Source of the DNA: G963675935 sp963803125
GTDB taxonomy: Bacteria; Planctomycetota; Planctomycetia; Pirellulales; Thermoguttaceae
Direction of reading: 5' to 3'
DNA: 64,000 bases
Assembly (NCBI GenBank): GCA_963803125.1
Contig: CAWDLR010000003.1
Span: 1,798,001 to 1,862,000, forward strand
The notes under the pieces were generated by a model. It ran no database searches. It saw nothing but the letters and a program-made list of their open reading frames with translations, and was not told the DNA's origin. The position numbers and the translations under genes were made by a program. Numbering within the stretch: the stretch's first letter is position 1; each line of letters starts with the position of its first letter. This document shows positions 7,494 through 17,000 of this stretch, one piece after another.

Positions 7494-8852
7494 CTATTGG
7501 CACGGTCCTGATTTCTCGTCGATGAGGGCGCCTGTCCCCCTATTACTCCCTTCCCCAGGCCGTTTTGCGACTCTTGGGAGCTCTGGCATCTTCCACACGC
7601 CCACTTCATCGCAATTGCCCCCTACGGCTACCAGTTTCTTGTCTCGTGAAACCGCTATGGCGAATACGTTACCACCGTGGCGTTCACCGCGTCCGGCAGG
7701 CGACGTGAACTGGGCAACTGTTTCCTCGTTATCTCGTTTCTCCTTCACAGTGCCCAGGCAGCGGATGATCCCACAACGTGTGCCATAGCCCCAAGCAGGG
7801 TAGAAATAATAGGGCTGATCGTCGAATAAAGGAGCGAGGGCGCCATTACATACGTCAGTTCTCTCCCGTGTCCACGTTCTTGTGTCCCAAATGGTGATGC
7901 CCTGCTCGACGCCCGCGAATAGGCGCTGCCCATCGCCGCTGAACGTCACGCTGGTTCCCGGCGACGGACCCGCCGCGAACGACTTTACCTCTTTCATCGC
8001 CTTTAGATCCCAAATGACGACCCTTGCCGGATCGTAAATCAGGTGCCCCGGCGGGTCTTCACGAGACCACTGGCTCTCCATCGCGGCCAGCAGTCTGCTG
8101 TCGGGAGAGAAGGCCAACGAACGGACCGGTCGCCGGGTGCCCGACGGCGTCAGTGAGTACCCGTCCAGCTCAAAGGATGCCCTTTTCGCCCGATCGGGCA
8201 GGCTCCAGAGCGTTACCTCCGTTCCCATTTGCGAATCTGCTTTCGACGACATTGCCGCGAGCAGCTTTCCGTTGGGCGAGACGGCAACGAACAGAACGGC
8301 GCCCGGCAGTTTCAGTTCCCCTGTCTTCCTCCAGTTCTCCGTGTCGTAAAAGGCGATTGTCCCGGAAGAGGGACCTATGGACCCGTATCCGGAGGGCCAA
8401 CTGTCCTTAGGGTCGATTCCGAGGCCTCCTATTCCCGCTACCAGGGTCTTGCCGTCAGGGATGAAAGCAAGCGAATTGACCGGCTCGGGAAAGGTCATGC
8501 TGGCGGCCACCTTATCCCCCGATACGAGATTGACGACGTACACCGCACCTTCCGGCTGCGGTTTTACCCGCTCAACATCCATACGATACCTCCTCTCTCG
8601 ATCGTCATTGATAGGCGTGATGCCCTTTAGGTCGCCCGGGCAGCCTGTCAGGCCAATGGCGAGCAGGCGGCTGTCAGGAGAAAATGCCAAGGCTTGCGGG
8701 TAGACTAACCACGTGGGAAGAACGAACATCTGTGTCGGGGGATACCTTGGTGGCCTCTTCGAGCATCCGCCGGTGCCTAACGCAAAAGGTATCAGCCCAA
8801 GGACGAGCGAAGGCAATGCGAGCCGCCGTACTCTAGAACTTGATGAGGCCAC
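7494..8852 (-). CDS. WD40-like beta-propeller lipoprotein
   Basis: A 452-residue exported protein. The N-terminus 'ALPSLVLGLIPFALGTGGCS' is a signal peptide ending in a lipobox-like cysteine, although the -3 Thr is unusual. Several blades follow with the WD40/PQQ-like pattern 'ALAFSPDSRLLAIG', 'SLAFIPDGKTLVAG', 'FVAVSPNGKLLAAM', 'SLAFSPDSRLLAAM' and 'IAVSRDKKLVAVGG', with strand endings such as 'VVIWDLKAM'. It is probably a membrane-anchored propeller of unknown ligand. The GTG start at 8852 has a strong Shine-Dalgarno 'aaggagggg' just upstream. It is the last gene of a short minus-strand group truncated by the ISKra4-like element. Confidence 0.8.
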   Translation of the reverse strand: MASSSSRVRRLALPSLVLGLIPFALGTGGCSKRPPRYPPTQMFVLPTWLVYPQALAFSPDSRLLAIGLTGCPGDLKGITPINDDRERRYRMDVERVKPQPEGAVYVVNLVSGDKVAASMTFPEPVNSLAFIPDGKTLVAGIGGLGIDPKDSWPSGYGSIGPSSGTIAFYDTENWRKTGELKLPGAVLFVAVSPNGKLLAAMSSKADSQMGTEVTLWSLPDRAKRASFELDGYSLTPSGTRRPVRSLAFSPDSRLLAAMESQWSREDPPGHLIYDPARVVIWDLKAMKEVKSFAAGPSPGTSVTFSGDGQRLFAGVEQGITIWDTRTWTRERTDVCNGALAPLFDDQPYYFYPAWGYGTRCGIIRCLGTVKEKRDNEETVAQFTSPAGRGERHGGNVFAIAVSRDKKLVAVGGNCDEVGVWKMPELPRVAKRPGEGSNRGTGALIDEKSGPCQ

Positions 8853-8873
8853 TGCTCCCCTCCTTCTTGAAGA

Positions 8874-9248
8874 TCACGTTACTGTGAACGTGGCTGAATC
8901 GCTGCTATACCAATAGGCGTCCGCCGCGCAGTTCCATCGGCCGGACACGCTCCAATGCTTCACGCCGGGGACGAGCGCGATCGTATTGAGCCAGAGATCC
9001 TGCGGCAAGTTATAAGCTACACTGTGGTCCGCGCGGCAGGTAACGCCCGCCTGGCTCAGTGACGTGATCGCAATCGAGGCGATCAGGTTGTTGTTGGCGT
9101 CCCAGAAGCAGATCAGGAACTGATCGAACAGGTTGCCGACGGCGGCGCATCCGGTGCCCCAAAAGTTCGCCGCATTTCCCTGTGGGATCTCCCAGATAAT
9201 CGTGGGCGCTTGATCGGCCGCTGTCCACGTGGTTTTGACGTTTCCCAT
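8874..9248 (-). CDS. Hypothetical protein, probable beta-sandwich
   Basis: 124 residues from the ATG at 9248; a longer ORF reaches 9332. The sequence is rich in Trp, Asn and Ala ('IIWEIPQGNAANFWGTGC', 'FLICFWDANNNLIASIAI'), has no clear signal peptide, and ends in alternating polar and hydrophobic residues consistent with beta strands. I do not recognise a family. It starts five bases after the end of the upstream ORF and ends 21 bases before the WD40 lipoprotein, so the three probably form one transcript. Confidence 0.5.
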   Translation of the reverse strand: MGNVKTTWTAADQAPTIIWEIPQGNAANFWGTGCAAVGNLFDQFLICFWDANNNLIASIAITSLSQAGVTCRADHSVAYNLPQDLWLNTIALVPGVKHWSVSGRWNCAADAYWYSSDSATFTVT

Positions 9249-9252
9249 CCGA

Positions 9253-9489
9253 TCACACAAGGCGCGGGACGGGGGCGTCGTTCTCTTCTTGCAGGAGGGC
9301 GCCGTAGTCAAAAATCTTCTGCTGGGATGCATTGCGGGAGAGGTCGTGGACCAGCGAGCTCAGGGTAACCTCGTCGTACCGGCCCCGCAACTGGCTAAGG
9401 TCGCTCACCAGGTCGGCGACAGCCATCTGCACACGGTCCCATGGTTCGTCGGGGTTGGGCCCGTCGCATAAATCCCAGAGGAACCGCAT
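9253..9489 (-). CDS. Hypothetical protein, possibly 5'-truncated
   Basis: About 78 residues from the ATG at 9489 ('MRFLWDLCDGPNPDEPWDRV'); mainly helical and acidic, with no known motif. The open frame continues upstream into the palindrome at 9522-9586 and the truncated transposase, so the original start may have been destroyed by the insertion. It precedes the 124-aa protein with almost no gap, as in an operon. Confidence 0.4.
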   Translation of the reverse strand: MRFLWDLCDGPNPDEPWDRVQMAVADLVSDLSQLRGRYDEVTLSSLVHDLSRNASQQKIFDYGALLQEENDAPVPRLV

Positions 9490-9521
9490 CACGGAAAGCT
9501 CTTCGTCCTCGCCCGCGTGGT

Positions 9522-9586
9522 AGTTCCGGTGACACAATACCAAATTCCGCAACATTGCATGAATTCGGTATTGTGTCCCCGGAACT
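9522..9586. repeat. REP-like palindrome, GGGGACACAATACC family
   Basis: Arms of 26 bases at 9522-9547 and 9561-9586 are inverted copies with two mismatches around a 13-base loop; the core is 'gacacaatacc'. It abuts the end of the truncated transposase copy (9590), so the break in the IS coincides with this palindrome to within three bases. It belongs to the same GGGGAC-edged class as the RAYT ends but has a different core. Confidence 0.8.
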
Positions 9587-9589
9587 CCC

Positions 9590-10195
9590 CACGTCCTCAA
9601 AGGCCAAGGAAAGTTCCTCCGTCACGTCGCGGAGTCGCTGGGCTCCCCAGGAAACGCCATGCTGCAACCTCAAGCGGTCCAACACCGCTTGCTGGGTCGC
9701 ACCGGATTGGGCCATGTAGCGGCCTACGGCCTCGGCCAACGCTGGCGTGGCGCCGTGGACCAGGCCCAACTCGATTTCCAGGGGAAAGATGCACGTCTCG
9801 GCCACGTCGCGATGCCAGTAGCGATACGAATAGCGCCACAGTTCGATGGTTCCAAAGAGCGTGCCCACGTGCGCGTTGCGGGTCTTCTGGTTCAGCCGCC
9901 GGTAGCTGCCGCCCTGATGCTCCAGATCATGAGGCATCTTCTCCGCATCATCCGCCTCAATCAAATTCAATACATTCTCGACCAACTGCCGGGCCAACTC
10001 CCGAACCCGTTCGGCGATCCGCGTCTCGAAGTCGAACATGGTTGCTGGAGAGATTTCCGCCCGCACGAACTCCAGGACTACCTGCTCCAACGCCTCGACA
10101 TGATCTTTCCACAATTGTTCGATCTGTTGTCGAATCTCCGTCTTGATCGCGGCATGGCTTGTCAGAATCAACAGCAGTCGGGTAACATACGGCAT
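9590..10195 (-). pseudogene. Truncated ISKra4-like transposase (5' portion only)
   Basis: From the ATG at 10195 this encodes the first 202 or so residues of the same transposase as the complete copy at 11713, with no amino-acid difference that I can see (opening 'MPYVTRLLLILTSHAAIKTE', last shared residues 'EELSLAFEDV'). The homology stops at 9590, next to a REP palindrome, and the catalytic C-terminal part is missing. It cannot be an active transposase by itself. Confidence 0.9.
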
Positions 10196-10364
10196 TGTGG
10201 CGTCCTTTCCGTGACGAGGCGTTTTGTGACTACTTCTCCTCGTTTTGACGGAAGGACGCCTTTTTCACCAATAGCACTTTCCGAGCATGCCAACCTCCGG
10301 ACGGTTTGTGTTAGCACCACAGCACAAAACCTCGCGTCTCGCGCGCATCAGCCGGATCAGACCC
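9590..10364 (-). repeat. Left arm of a long inverted repeat (IS end plus 5' transposase)
   Basis: This 775-base stretch is the reverse complement of 11546-12318. The only difference I found by eye is one extra CG in the run 'cgcgcgcatc' near 10342-10350. The arm begins at the IS terminus ('ggatcagaccc' ending at 10364) and ends within the transposase gene at 9590. Together the arms enclose 1,181 bases of SBBP-gene DNA. Confidence 0.9.
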
Positions 10365-10365
10365 G

Positions 10366-11545
10366 CCTAGTGTACTTGACTTATCTGGGCGGCAGCGGCA
10401 ATGACGTTGGGTTCGGCATAGCTGTGGACACTGCCGGCAACGCCTACGTGACGGGCTATACATCCTCCAGCGACTTTCCCACCACGGCCGGGGCGCTGGA
10501 CACGACGTTCAACGGCGGCTACGATGTTTTCGTCGCCAAGCTCAATGCCGCCGGCAGCGGCCTGGTGAGCTCGACTTACCTGGGCGGCAGCGGCGACTAC
10601 GGCTATGGCATTGCCGTGGACGCTGCCGGCAACGCCTACGTGACGGGCTATACGGGCCCCAGCGACTTTCCCACCACGGCCGGGGCGTTGGACACGACGT
10701 TCAACGGCGGCTACTACGACGCTTTCGTGGCAAAGCTCAATGCCGCCGGCAGCGGCCTGGTGTACTTGACTTATCTGGGCGGCAGCGGCAATGACGTTGG
10801 GTTCGGCATTGCTGTGGACGCTGCCGGCAACGCCTACGTGACGGGTCAAACGTCCTCCAGCGACTTTCCCACCACGGCCGGGGCGCTGGACAGGACGTTG
10901 AGCGGCTCCGAGATCCGCATCCACTATGACGGTATCGAGGGGCTTTCGGTTGATGCCCAGGGAGTGTTGCACGTACAGACCGCGCTGGGCGAGTTGACCG
11001 ATGACGCACCGTTCATCTATCAGCAGATTGGCGGCCGGCAGGTCGCCGTGGCTGGGCAGTTCAAGCTGCTCGATGCCGACGCCTACACGTTCACGGTTAC
11101 CGGCTCGTACGATCCGGCCCGCGAGCTTGTCATCGACCCCGATCTCGCTTGGAGCACTTATCTGGGCGGCGGCGGCAATGACTACGGCTATGGCATCGCC
11201 GTGGACGCTGCCGGCAACGCCTACGTGACGGGATATACATCCTCCAGCGACTTTCCCACCACGGCCGGGGCGCTGGGCACGACGTTCAACGGCGGCTACT
11301 ACGACGCTTTCGTGGCAAAGCTCAATGCCGCCGGCAGCGGCCTGGTGTACTTGACCTATCTGGGCGGCGGCGGCAATGACTACGGCTATGGCATCGCTGT
11401 GGACGCTGCCGGCAACGCCTACGTCACGGGCGGGACATGCTCTAACGACTTTCCCACTACGGCCGGGGCGCTGGACAGGACTTACAACGGCGGCTCCTAC
11501 GACGCTTTCGTGGCCAAGCTCACTGCCAGCGGTAGCGGCCTAGTG
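10366..11545 (+). pseudogene. Internal fragment of an SBBP beta-propeller surface protein
   Basis: An open frame with neither native start nor stop, entering and leaving directly from IS sequence. It holds five SBBP-type repeats with the signature 'GIAVDAAGNAYVTGYTSSSD' followed by 'FPTTAGALD' and 'DAFVAKLNAAGSGLVYLTYL'. After the third repeat comes a non-repeat domain ('IRIHYDGIEGLSVDAQGVL', 'YDPARELVIDPDLAWSTYLG') that in this family normally lies before the first repeat. The order here, repeats-domain-repeats, suggests rearrangement. Parent proteins are secreted or surface-exposed. As it stands it has no export signal and is flanked by inverted IS copies, so it is a captured gene fragment. 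Confidence 0.8.
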
Positions 11546-12318
11546 GGGTCTGATCCGGCTGATGCGCGAGACGCGAGGTTTTGTGCTGTGGTGCTAACAC
11601 AAACCGTCCGGAGGTTGGCATGCTCGGAAAGTGCTATTGGTGAAAAAGGCGTCCTTCCGTCAAAACGAGGAGAAGTAGTCACAAAACGCCTCGTCACGGA
11701 AAGGACGCCACAATGCCGTATGTTACCCGACTGCTGTTGATTCTGACAAGCCATGCCGCGATCAAGACGGAGATTCGACAACAGATCGAACAATTGTGGA
11801 AAGATCATGTCGAGGCGTTGGAGCAGGTAGTCCTGGAGTTCGTGCGGGCGGAAATCTCTCCAGCAACCATGTTCGACTTCGAGACGCGGATCGCCGAACG
11901 GGTTCGGGAGTTGGCCCGGCAGTTGGTCGAGAATGTATTGAATTTGATTGAGGCGGATGATGCGGAGAAGATGCCTCATGATCTGGAGCATCAGGGCGGC
12001 AGCTACCGGCGGCTGAACCAGAAGACCCGCAACGCGCACGTGGGCACGCTCTTTGGAACCATCGAACTGTGGCGCTATTCGTATCGCTACTGGCATCGCG
12101 ACGTGGCCGAGACGTGCATCTTTCCCCTGGAAATCGAGTTGGGCCTGGTCCACGGCGCCACGCCAGCGTTGGCCGAGGCCGTAGGCCGCTACATGGCCCA
12201 ATCCGGTGCGACCCAGCAAGCGGTGTTGGACCGCTTGAGGTTGCAGCATGGCGTTTCCTGGGGAGCCCAGCGACTCCGCGACGTGACGGAGGAACTTTCC
12301 TTGGCCTTTGAGGACGTG
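11546..12318 (+). repeat. Right arm of the long inverted repeat
   Basis: Inverted counterpart of 9590-10364, 773 bases, covering the IS terminus ('gggtctgatccgg') and the 5' part of the transposase gene. Near-identity between the arms implies a recent duplication or inversion event, or continuing gene conversion. Confidence 0.9.
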
Positions 12319-13226
12319 ACGGAAGAGTGTCAAGTGCTGCGGCTGCTGGAACTGCTGAAAAAAGCTGAGCAAAGCCGCGGGCCAAGGCGCCCGGTGCTCA
12401 GCGTGGGGCGCGACGGCGTGACGCTGCGCGAGTATCGCTTCCGCTTCTTCGAGCATGCCACCGTCGCCACGGCCACGGTCTACGACCGCATGGGGGAGCG
12501 GCTGGGCACGGTGTATCTGGCCTTTGCTCCCGAACCAGGACAGTCGCAGATGACGGCACGGCTGACCGCGTTGATCCAGGAAGTCTTGCAGCGTTGGGAT
12601 CGCCCGTTGCCGCGGCTCACCTACGTCACCGATGCGGGCGAGAACGAGACGCAGTATTACCGTCGGGTGCTGGGGAACATGGCGCATCCGCGCACGGGAG
12701 AGAAACTGCCCTGGATTCGGATTGTCGATTACTATCACGCTGCCCAGCGAATCTGGGCGATGGCCGAAGCCTTGTTTGGCAAAGACGATCGCGCCGGGCG
12801 TGCCTGGGCACGGCGCATGTGCCGCGTGCTGAAAAAACCGAGCGGTCCGTTTCGCATGTTGCATTCGGCGGCGGCATTGCGGAAGCGGCGGAAGTTGTCG
12901 GCGTCGCGGGCTGCCGAATTTCGCAAGGCGTACCAATACATTCGCCGTCGCACAAAGTTCATGCAGTATCATCAGTACAAACAACTGAACCTGCCTATCG
13001 GCAGCGGCGTGACAGAGGCCGCCTGCAAGACTATCGTTGCCCAGCGACTGAAGCTTTCGGGGATGCGCTGGATGAAGCACGGGCGCAAACGATCCTGAAC
13101 CTGCGAGTGGTGCTGCTTAGCGGAATTTGGCAGCCCTTGTATCGTAAGCTCATGGAAACTCACGATGCCGGAGAACTGCGAACTTACGGTCCATCGACTA
13201 AAGTGCCCATGCGCCAAGCCGCTTAA
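11713..13226 (+). CDS. ISKra4-family transposase, frameshifted near the C-terminus
   Basis: The first frame gives 461 residues including 'LPRLTYVTDAGENETQYY', 'WIRIVDYYHAAQRIWAMAE' and the family signature 'LPIGSGVTEAACKTIVAQRL'. It then hits a stop at 13098 after 'MRWMKHG'. The expected continuation 'AQTILNLRVVLLSGIW' is found in the next frame and runs to 13226, so one base seems to be missing in the GGG at 13081-13083. Reconstructed length is about 504 residues. The family moves DNA by a DDE-type reaction. It may be inactive here, or the frameshift may be a sequencing error. Confidence 0.8.
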
Positions 13227-13328
13227 ACACGCGCACCACAAAGATTACACCCCCCTCGTTCAATTGGGACGCGAGGGGCCGAAAATAGTTCTGACCCCTT
13301 TTCCCCCCGGCATTCATCGCGCGCGTCG

Positions 13329-13988
13329 CTATCCGCCGTCAGCAACGGTGTCGAGGAAAAAAAACGCCGTGGTCTTCTTGTACGACAGTATCGCCTTCCG
13401 GACCCCCGTATCCTCGTGGAACTGGGGATCAGGCTGCTGGACCTTGTACACAATGCCTTTCTTGGCGGCCGCCAGCCACGCGAACTTGCCTTTGGCGTTC
13501 TTGTTCTTCACGTAAGCGTCAAAGCCGTTCGGCCTGTGGTGCGTAATCTCGAACTCCCACTCCGAGTATTTGGTCCGCTTTTTCGCGAGAACCACCCGCG
13601 GTGGATCGGTGGAGTAATCCGCGGTAAGATACCAGCCGTCCTTGCTGTTAAGGAACTTCGCGGCGCGCTCATCGCCTGTTTTGTACGGTGCGTACAATCG
13701 CAGCCTCGTACGGTCCGTAACTTTGAATTTTGGGAGCCCCCGCCGGTCGTACGGCGGAAGTCGCGGCGCGTTCGCGTCCGCAGGCCTCTTCGCAGCGGTG
13801 AAAAAGCCCAGGTCGCCGTTGAGGGCATACAAGTAGGTGTTCCCGGATCCCCATATTAAAATAGTGAACGGGCCATCGAATCCGGGAAATGAGCCGTAGC
13901 CACCGATTTTCTCGGCGAACGCCAATGTTGCACAAAGCCCCATCACTAGGAGCGAGGCTGTTGCACCCGAAATGGTCAAACGATTCAT
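13329..13988 (-). CDS. Secreted protein of unknown function, possible beta-trefoil-like fold
   Basis: A 219-residue protein from the ATG at 13988, preceded by 'ggggagatcgtc', a good ribosome binding site. The N-terminus 'MNRLTISGATASLLVMGLCATLAFA' is a classic signal peptide. The mature part has repeated short strand motifs with aromatic and basic residues ('RLRLYAPYKTGDERAAK', 'GWYLTADYSTDPPRVVLAK', 'GKFAWLAAAKKG'), reminiscent of fascin-like or ricin-type beta-trefoils; this is only a resemblance. It lies 26 bases downstream of the giant surface protein and may be co-transcribed with it. Confidence 0.65.
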   Translation of the reverse strand: MNRLTISGATASLLVMGLCATLAFAEKIGGYGSFPGFDGPFTILIWGSGNTYLYALNGDLGFFTAAKRPADANAPRLPPYDRRGLPKFKVTDRTRLRLYAPYKTGDERAAKFLNSKDGWYLTADYSTDPPRVVLAKKRTKYSEWEFEITHHRPNGFDAYVKNKNAKGKFAWLAAAKKGIVYKVQQPDPQFHEDTGVRKAILSYKKTTAFFFLDTVADGG

Positions 13989-14014
13989 GACGATCTCCCC
14001 GAGAATACTACCGA

Positions 14015-17000
14015 TCATGACTGCTGCGGCGGCCACTCGCCGGCGTCCAGGTATAAGACGCCTTGATACAACGACAGCACCGCGTAGCTGGTGGTCGTGG
14101 GACAGCAGGTCGGATCCCACCCGTCCGCGATGAAGAAACTGCCGTCCTCCTGGGTGCCGTCCTCCCGGCCAAACCATTGCATGTAAATGCCGCTCATGTT
14201 TAATTGTGAGTGGCCCGAGTTGAACGTACGTGAGGTACGGATCGTTGTCCCATTGATCGGCCGAAGCAAAGAATGCCTTGCCGGTTCCCCATTCCTTCGC
14301 CCAGCCGCTCGCTGTTACCGTAAGCGCCGTGGCATTATCGACGGCCAATCCGTATACGCCGGGCTGATCGAGCCCGTCGGGTGTGCCCAACAGGGCCGAC
14401 CCCATGAAGCAGAGGAACCTACCGAGACGTCGCACATCTTTCAGTGTTACGACTCCTGGGTCGTTGTAACTTTCGGTGTCGATCGTGGATGCCTTACCAG
14501 GGTCTGCGAAATGCGGCTCGGTCACAACGCCACCCATCCATTGAAGGCTCATAACGTCATCGGCCATCGAGATTTTCACAGCGGGATCGAGCGAACTGCC
14601 GTCGTCGCAATAGAATTTCGGCGTATAGTAGTTTTCCACGATATCCTTGCTTGTGAGTTCGTCACCCGAACGCGTGTACTCCGCGGTGAAGACGTAGTTG
14701 CCGAGTATGGCCATGCCCGCGCTGGTGCCGCCGACGGTCAGCATTGGGGGGCCATAAATCGAATAGTTGTTGTAGGTGCTGATGATCGCCGAGGCGCCAT
14801 TGGTGTGCCAATACCCCTGCGAATCCTGTTTCGGTGTGAGCAGTTGCACGTACGGCCATTGATCACCGCCCATGAAGTACACAGCTTCGGCCGTGAGCAG
14901 CTTGTCCACCAACTCGTTTGCGAGGCCGGTATTCTCCAGACCGCCAGATGTGACGTATCCGACGTTGCAGAGGTCATACGCGATAGCCGTTGCCACGTCG
15001 GATAATCCCTTCGTTGTCGCGTCGGTGTCGAAATAGAAAACGTTAACCGATCGCGCGCCAAATTGCAGGAACTCGGCTGCCTGGGCTGCAATGTTATTGT
15101 CGCCGAGCTTGTTGGCTATCACTACCACATCGCCGCCCTGATAGGATTCGCCGAAGGCCGCTCCAAAGCTCTGGTTGACAAACCAGTGGAAGACACTGTA
15201 GCCGTTTGATTGGCCGGTGTCCGTCATAACGGTTTCGTCTCCTCCGCCGGCGAGGAGAAGCCCGCCGACGCCGCCGTGCGGAGTTGATTCCACCCACTCG
15301 TCACCCAGGCTCTCGCCAACGGCGTCGTAGTGTTGGAAAGTATACCCGACGTGGTTGCCGGCGGTGTCGCTGCCAAGATCGACGTTGAACTTCACCCTCT
15401 TGCCCGCCTCGTCGGCGATGATGGCGAAGAAGGCCGCCCCGCCCCACTGGCCATCGTCCTCGAATTCGCTGCCGTCCTTGTTCATTCCGTAGGGATGGTA
15501 CGGATCCCAGGGGGCATTCGTGTGATCGGGCACGTAGGTCGTGTCGTGCGGCGAATAGACGTAGCTTCCGTACTCAGAGGTCTCGAACGCGTCGCCGCCA
15601 CGAACGTCAGCGCTGGCGACAATTGACGCCGAGGCCGCGTCGAAGCCGGCCGGCAGATCGACTTGCGACAGAAGCGTCTGCAACGAAACGACAGTCAGCG
15701 AGGTCGGGCTGGGGTCGTACGGCGACAAAATCGTCAGCGGCGCCATGTTTGTCACGGTGAGGTTCCCCTTCAGCAGCGTGAAATCGACCGTGTCGGACGC
15801 AGTAACGCCGGCCGGGCCGGTGATCGTCCAGGTCATCCAGGAGGCGCCCTCCGCGTCCCCCTCCACGTAAACCAGCGACGGACCCGCCGGCGAGTCGTAC
15901 AAGTCCCATTGCTCGCCGCTGGTGATTTCCGTTGTCCGCTGCGGGTCCGTCCAGACTCGAATGTCGCCGCCGAACGTCAGCGTGCCGGTGAATTCGTCGG
16001 GCTCTTGTGGCGGCAGGTTGACGGGACTGATCAGTGCGGGGCTCAACTCTTCCTCGTGGCCAGAGTAATACGCAAGACACGCCCCCGGGTACTGCGTTTC
16101 CACCGGGTCATCGGTTGCATGGTCGATCATACCGTCGTTGTTTGAGTCGGTGTCAACGTTTGCGTCGAGAACGGAGTACTCAACTGTCTGGTACGTACTC
16201 CACACCCACCCTGGTTGGCCGGGTTGGGTGCCGTCGTTGTGGCAGGCCCAGATGTGCCAGTGGGCGGTCACCTCGGCCGTGCCGCCGGCAACGCCTACGA
16301 CCGTCAGCGTCACCGCCGTGCTGCTGTAGGCGGGCACGTTCACAATCACCCTGGTGCCGGGCGATTGGCCCGTGGTCGAGTACCCGCCGTCGCTGTCCGG
16401 CACGATTTCCTGACCGTCGGCGGTGTAAACGTGAATTATGCTGCTATCGAAATCGAGACTCCAATAGCCGGCGGAGGAGACGCCGTCGGGACGCGGGTTT
16501 TGCAGGTCCAACGTCATGGTGTCCGTTCCGCCGACGCCGACGATCCCCTGGTGCGGGTCGTTCTCATAGGCGCTCGCGGCGGTAACGTCCAGCCAGTTGC
16601 CCACCTGGATCGCGGACGTAGCCGTGTTGGTCGTCAGCCAGCAGACGAAACTGCCTTCACTATCGAACCGCTTGTATGTCCAATTGTAGGTGAACGAATC
16701 CAGGCCGCGGAAACCTGGCGCGGGCGTGTAGAGAAGGCTTTGCCCACTCGGAGCAACCGACAGGGTGCCACCGGACGTGCTGATCGAACCGCCGACGCCA
16801 GGATCATACGGATCGCATGTCAAGGACCCATTTGCGGTTTGAACGGTTAAAATGGGGGCAAATAGAGGGTTCTCCACTACGTAGGCTGGAAAAGGTGTAG
16901 GGAGCCCCAACAAGTTGTCGGTCGAATCCGTCGCGACGAGCCAGGGATTGGTCCAGCCGGTTGCCGGGGGGCCGGCGTAGTACGGAGCAAAGGGCACGGC

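Larger units (their letters stand above)
11546..13301 (+). mobile_element. ISKra4-like insertion sequence (right end approximate)
   Basis: The left terminus is defined at 11546 by the end of homology with the inverted copy and by the junction with SBBP sequence. The transposase occupies most of the element. The right terminus is not certain: the sequence 'agttctgacccc' ending near 13301 resembles an imperfect inverse of the left end, so I place it there tentatively. The eight bases 'gcctagtg' occur immediately outside the left terminus of this copy and also immediately outside the same end of the inverted copy. Confidence 0.65.

Noticed and set aside
9659..10365. N-terminal extension of the SBBP frame
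   Set aside because: This part of the open frame is antisense to the truncated transposase, not a native N-terminus of the SBBP protein.
13270..13310. Terminal inverted repeat of a further IS
   Set aside because: 'agttctgacccc' resembles IS ends, but no second transposase or matching partner end was found, so it is used only as a tentative right end of the ISKra4-like element.
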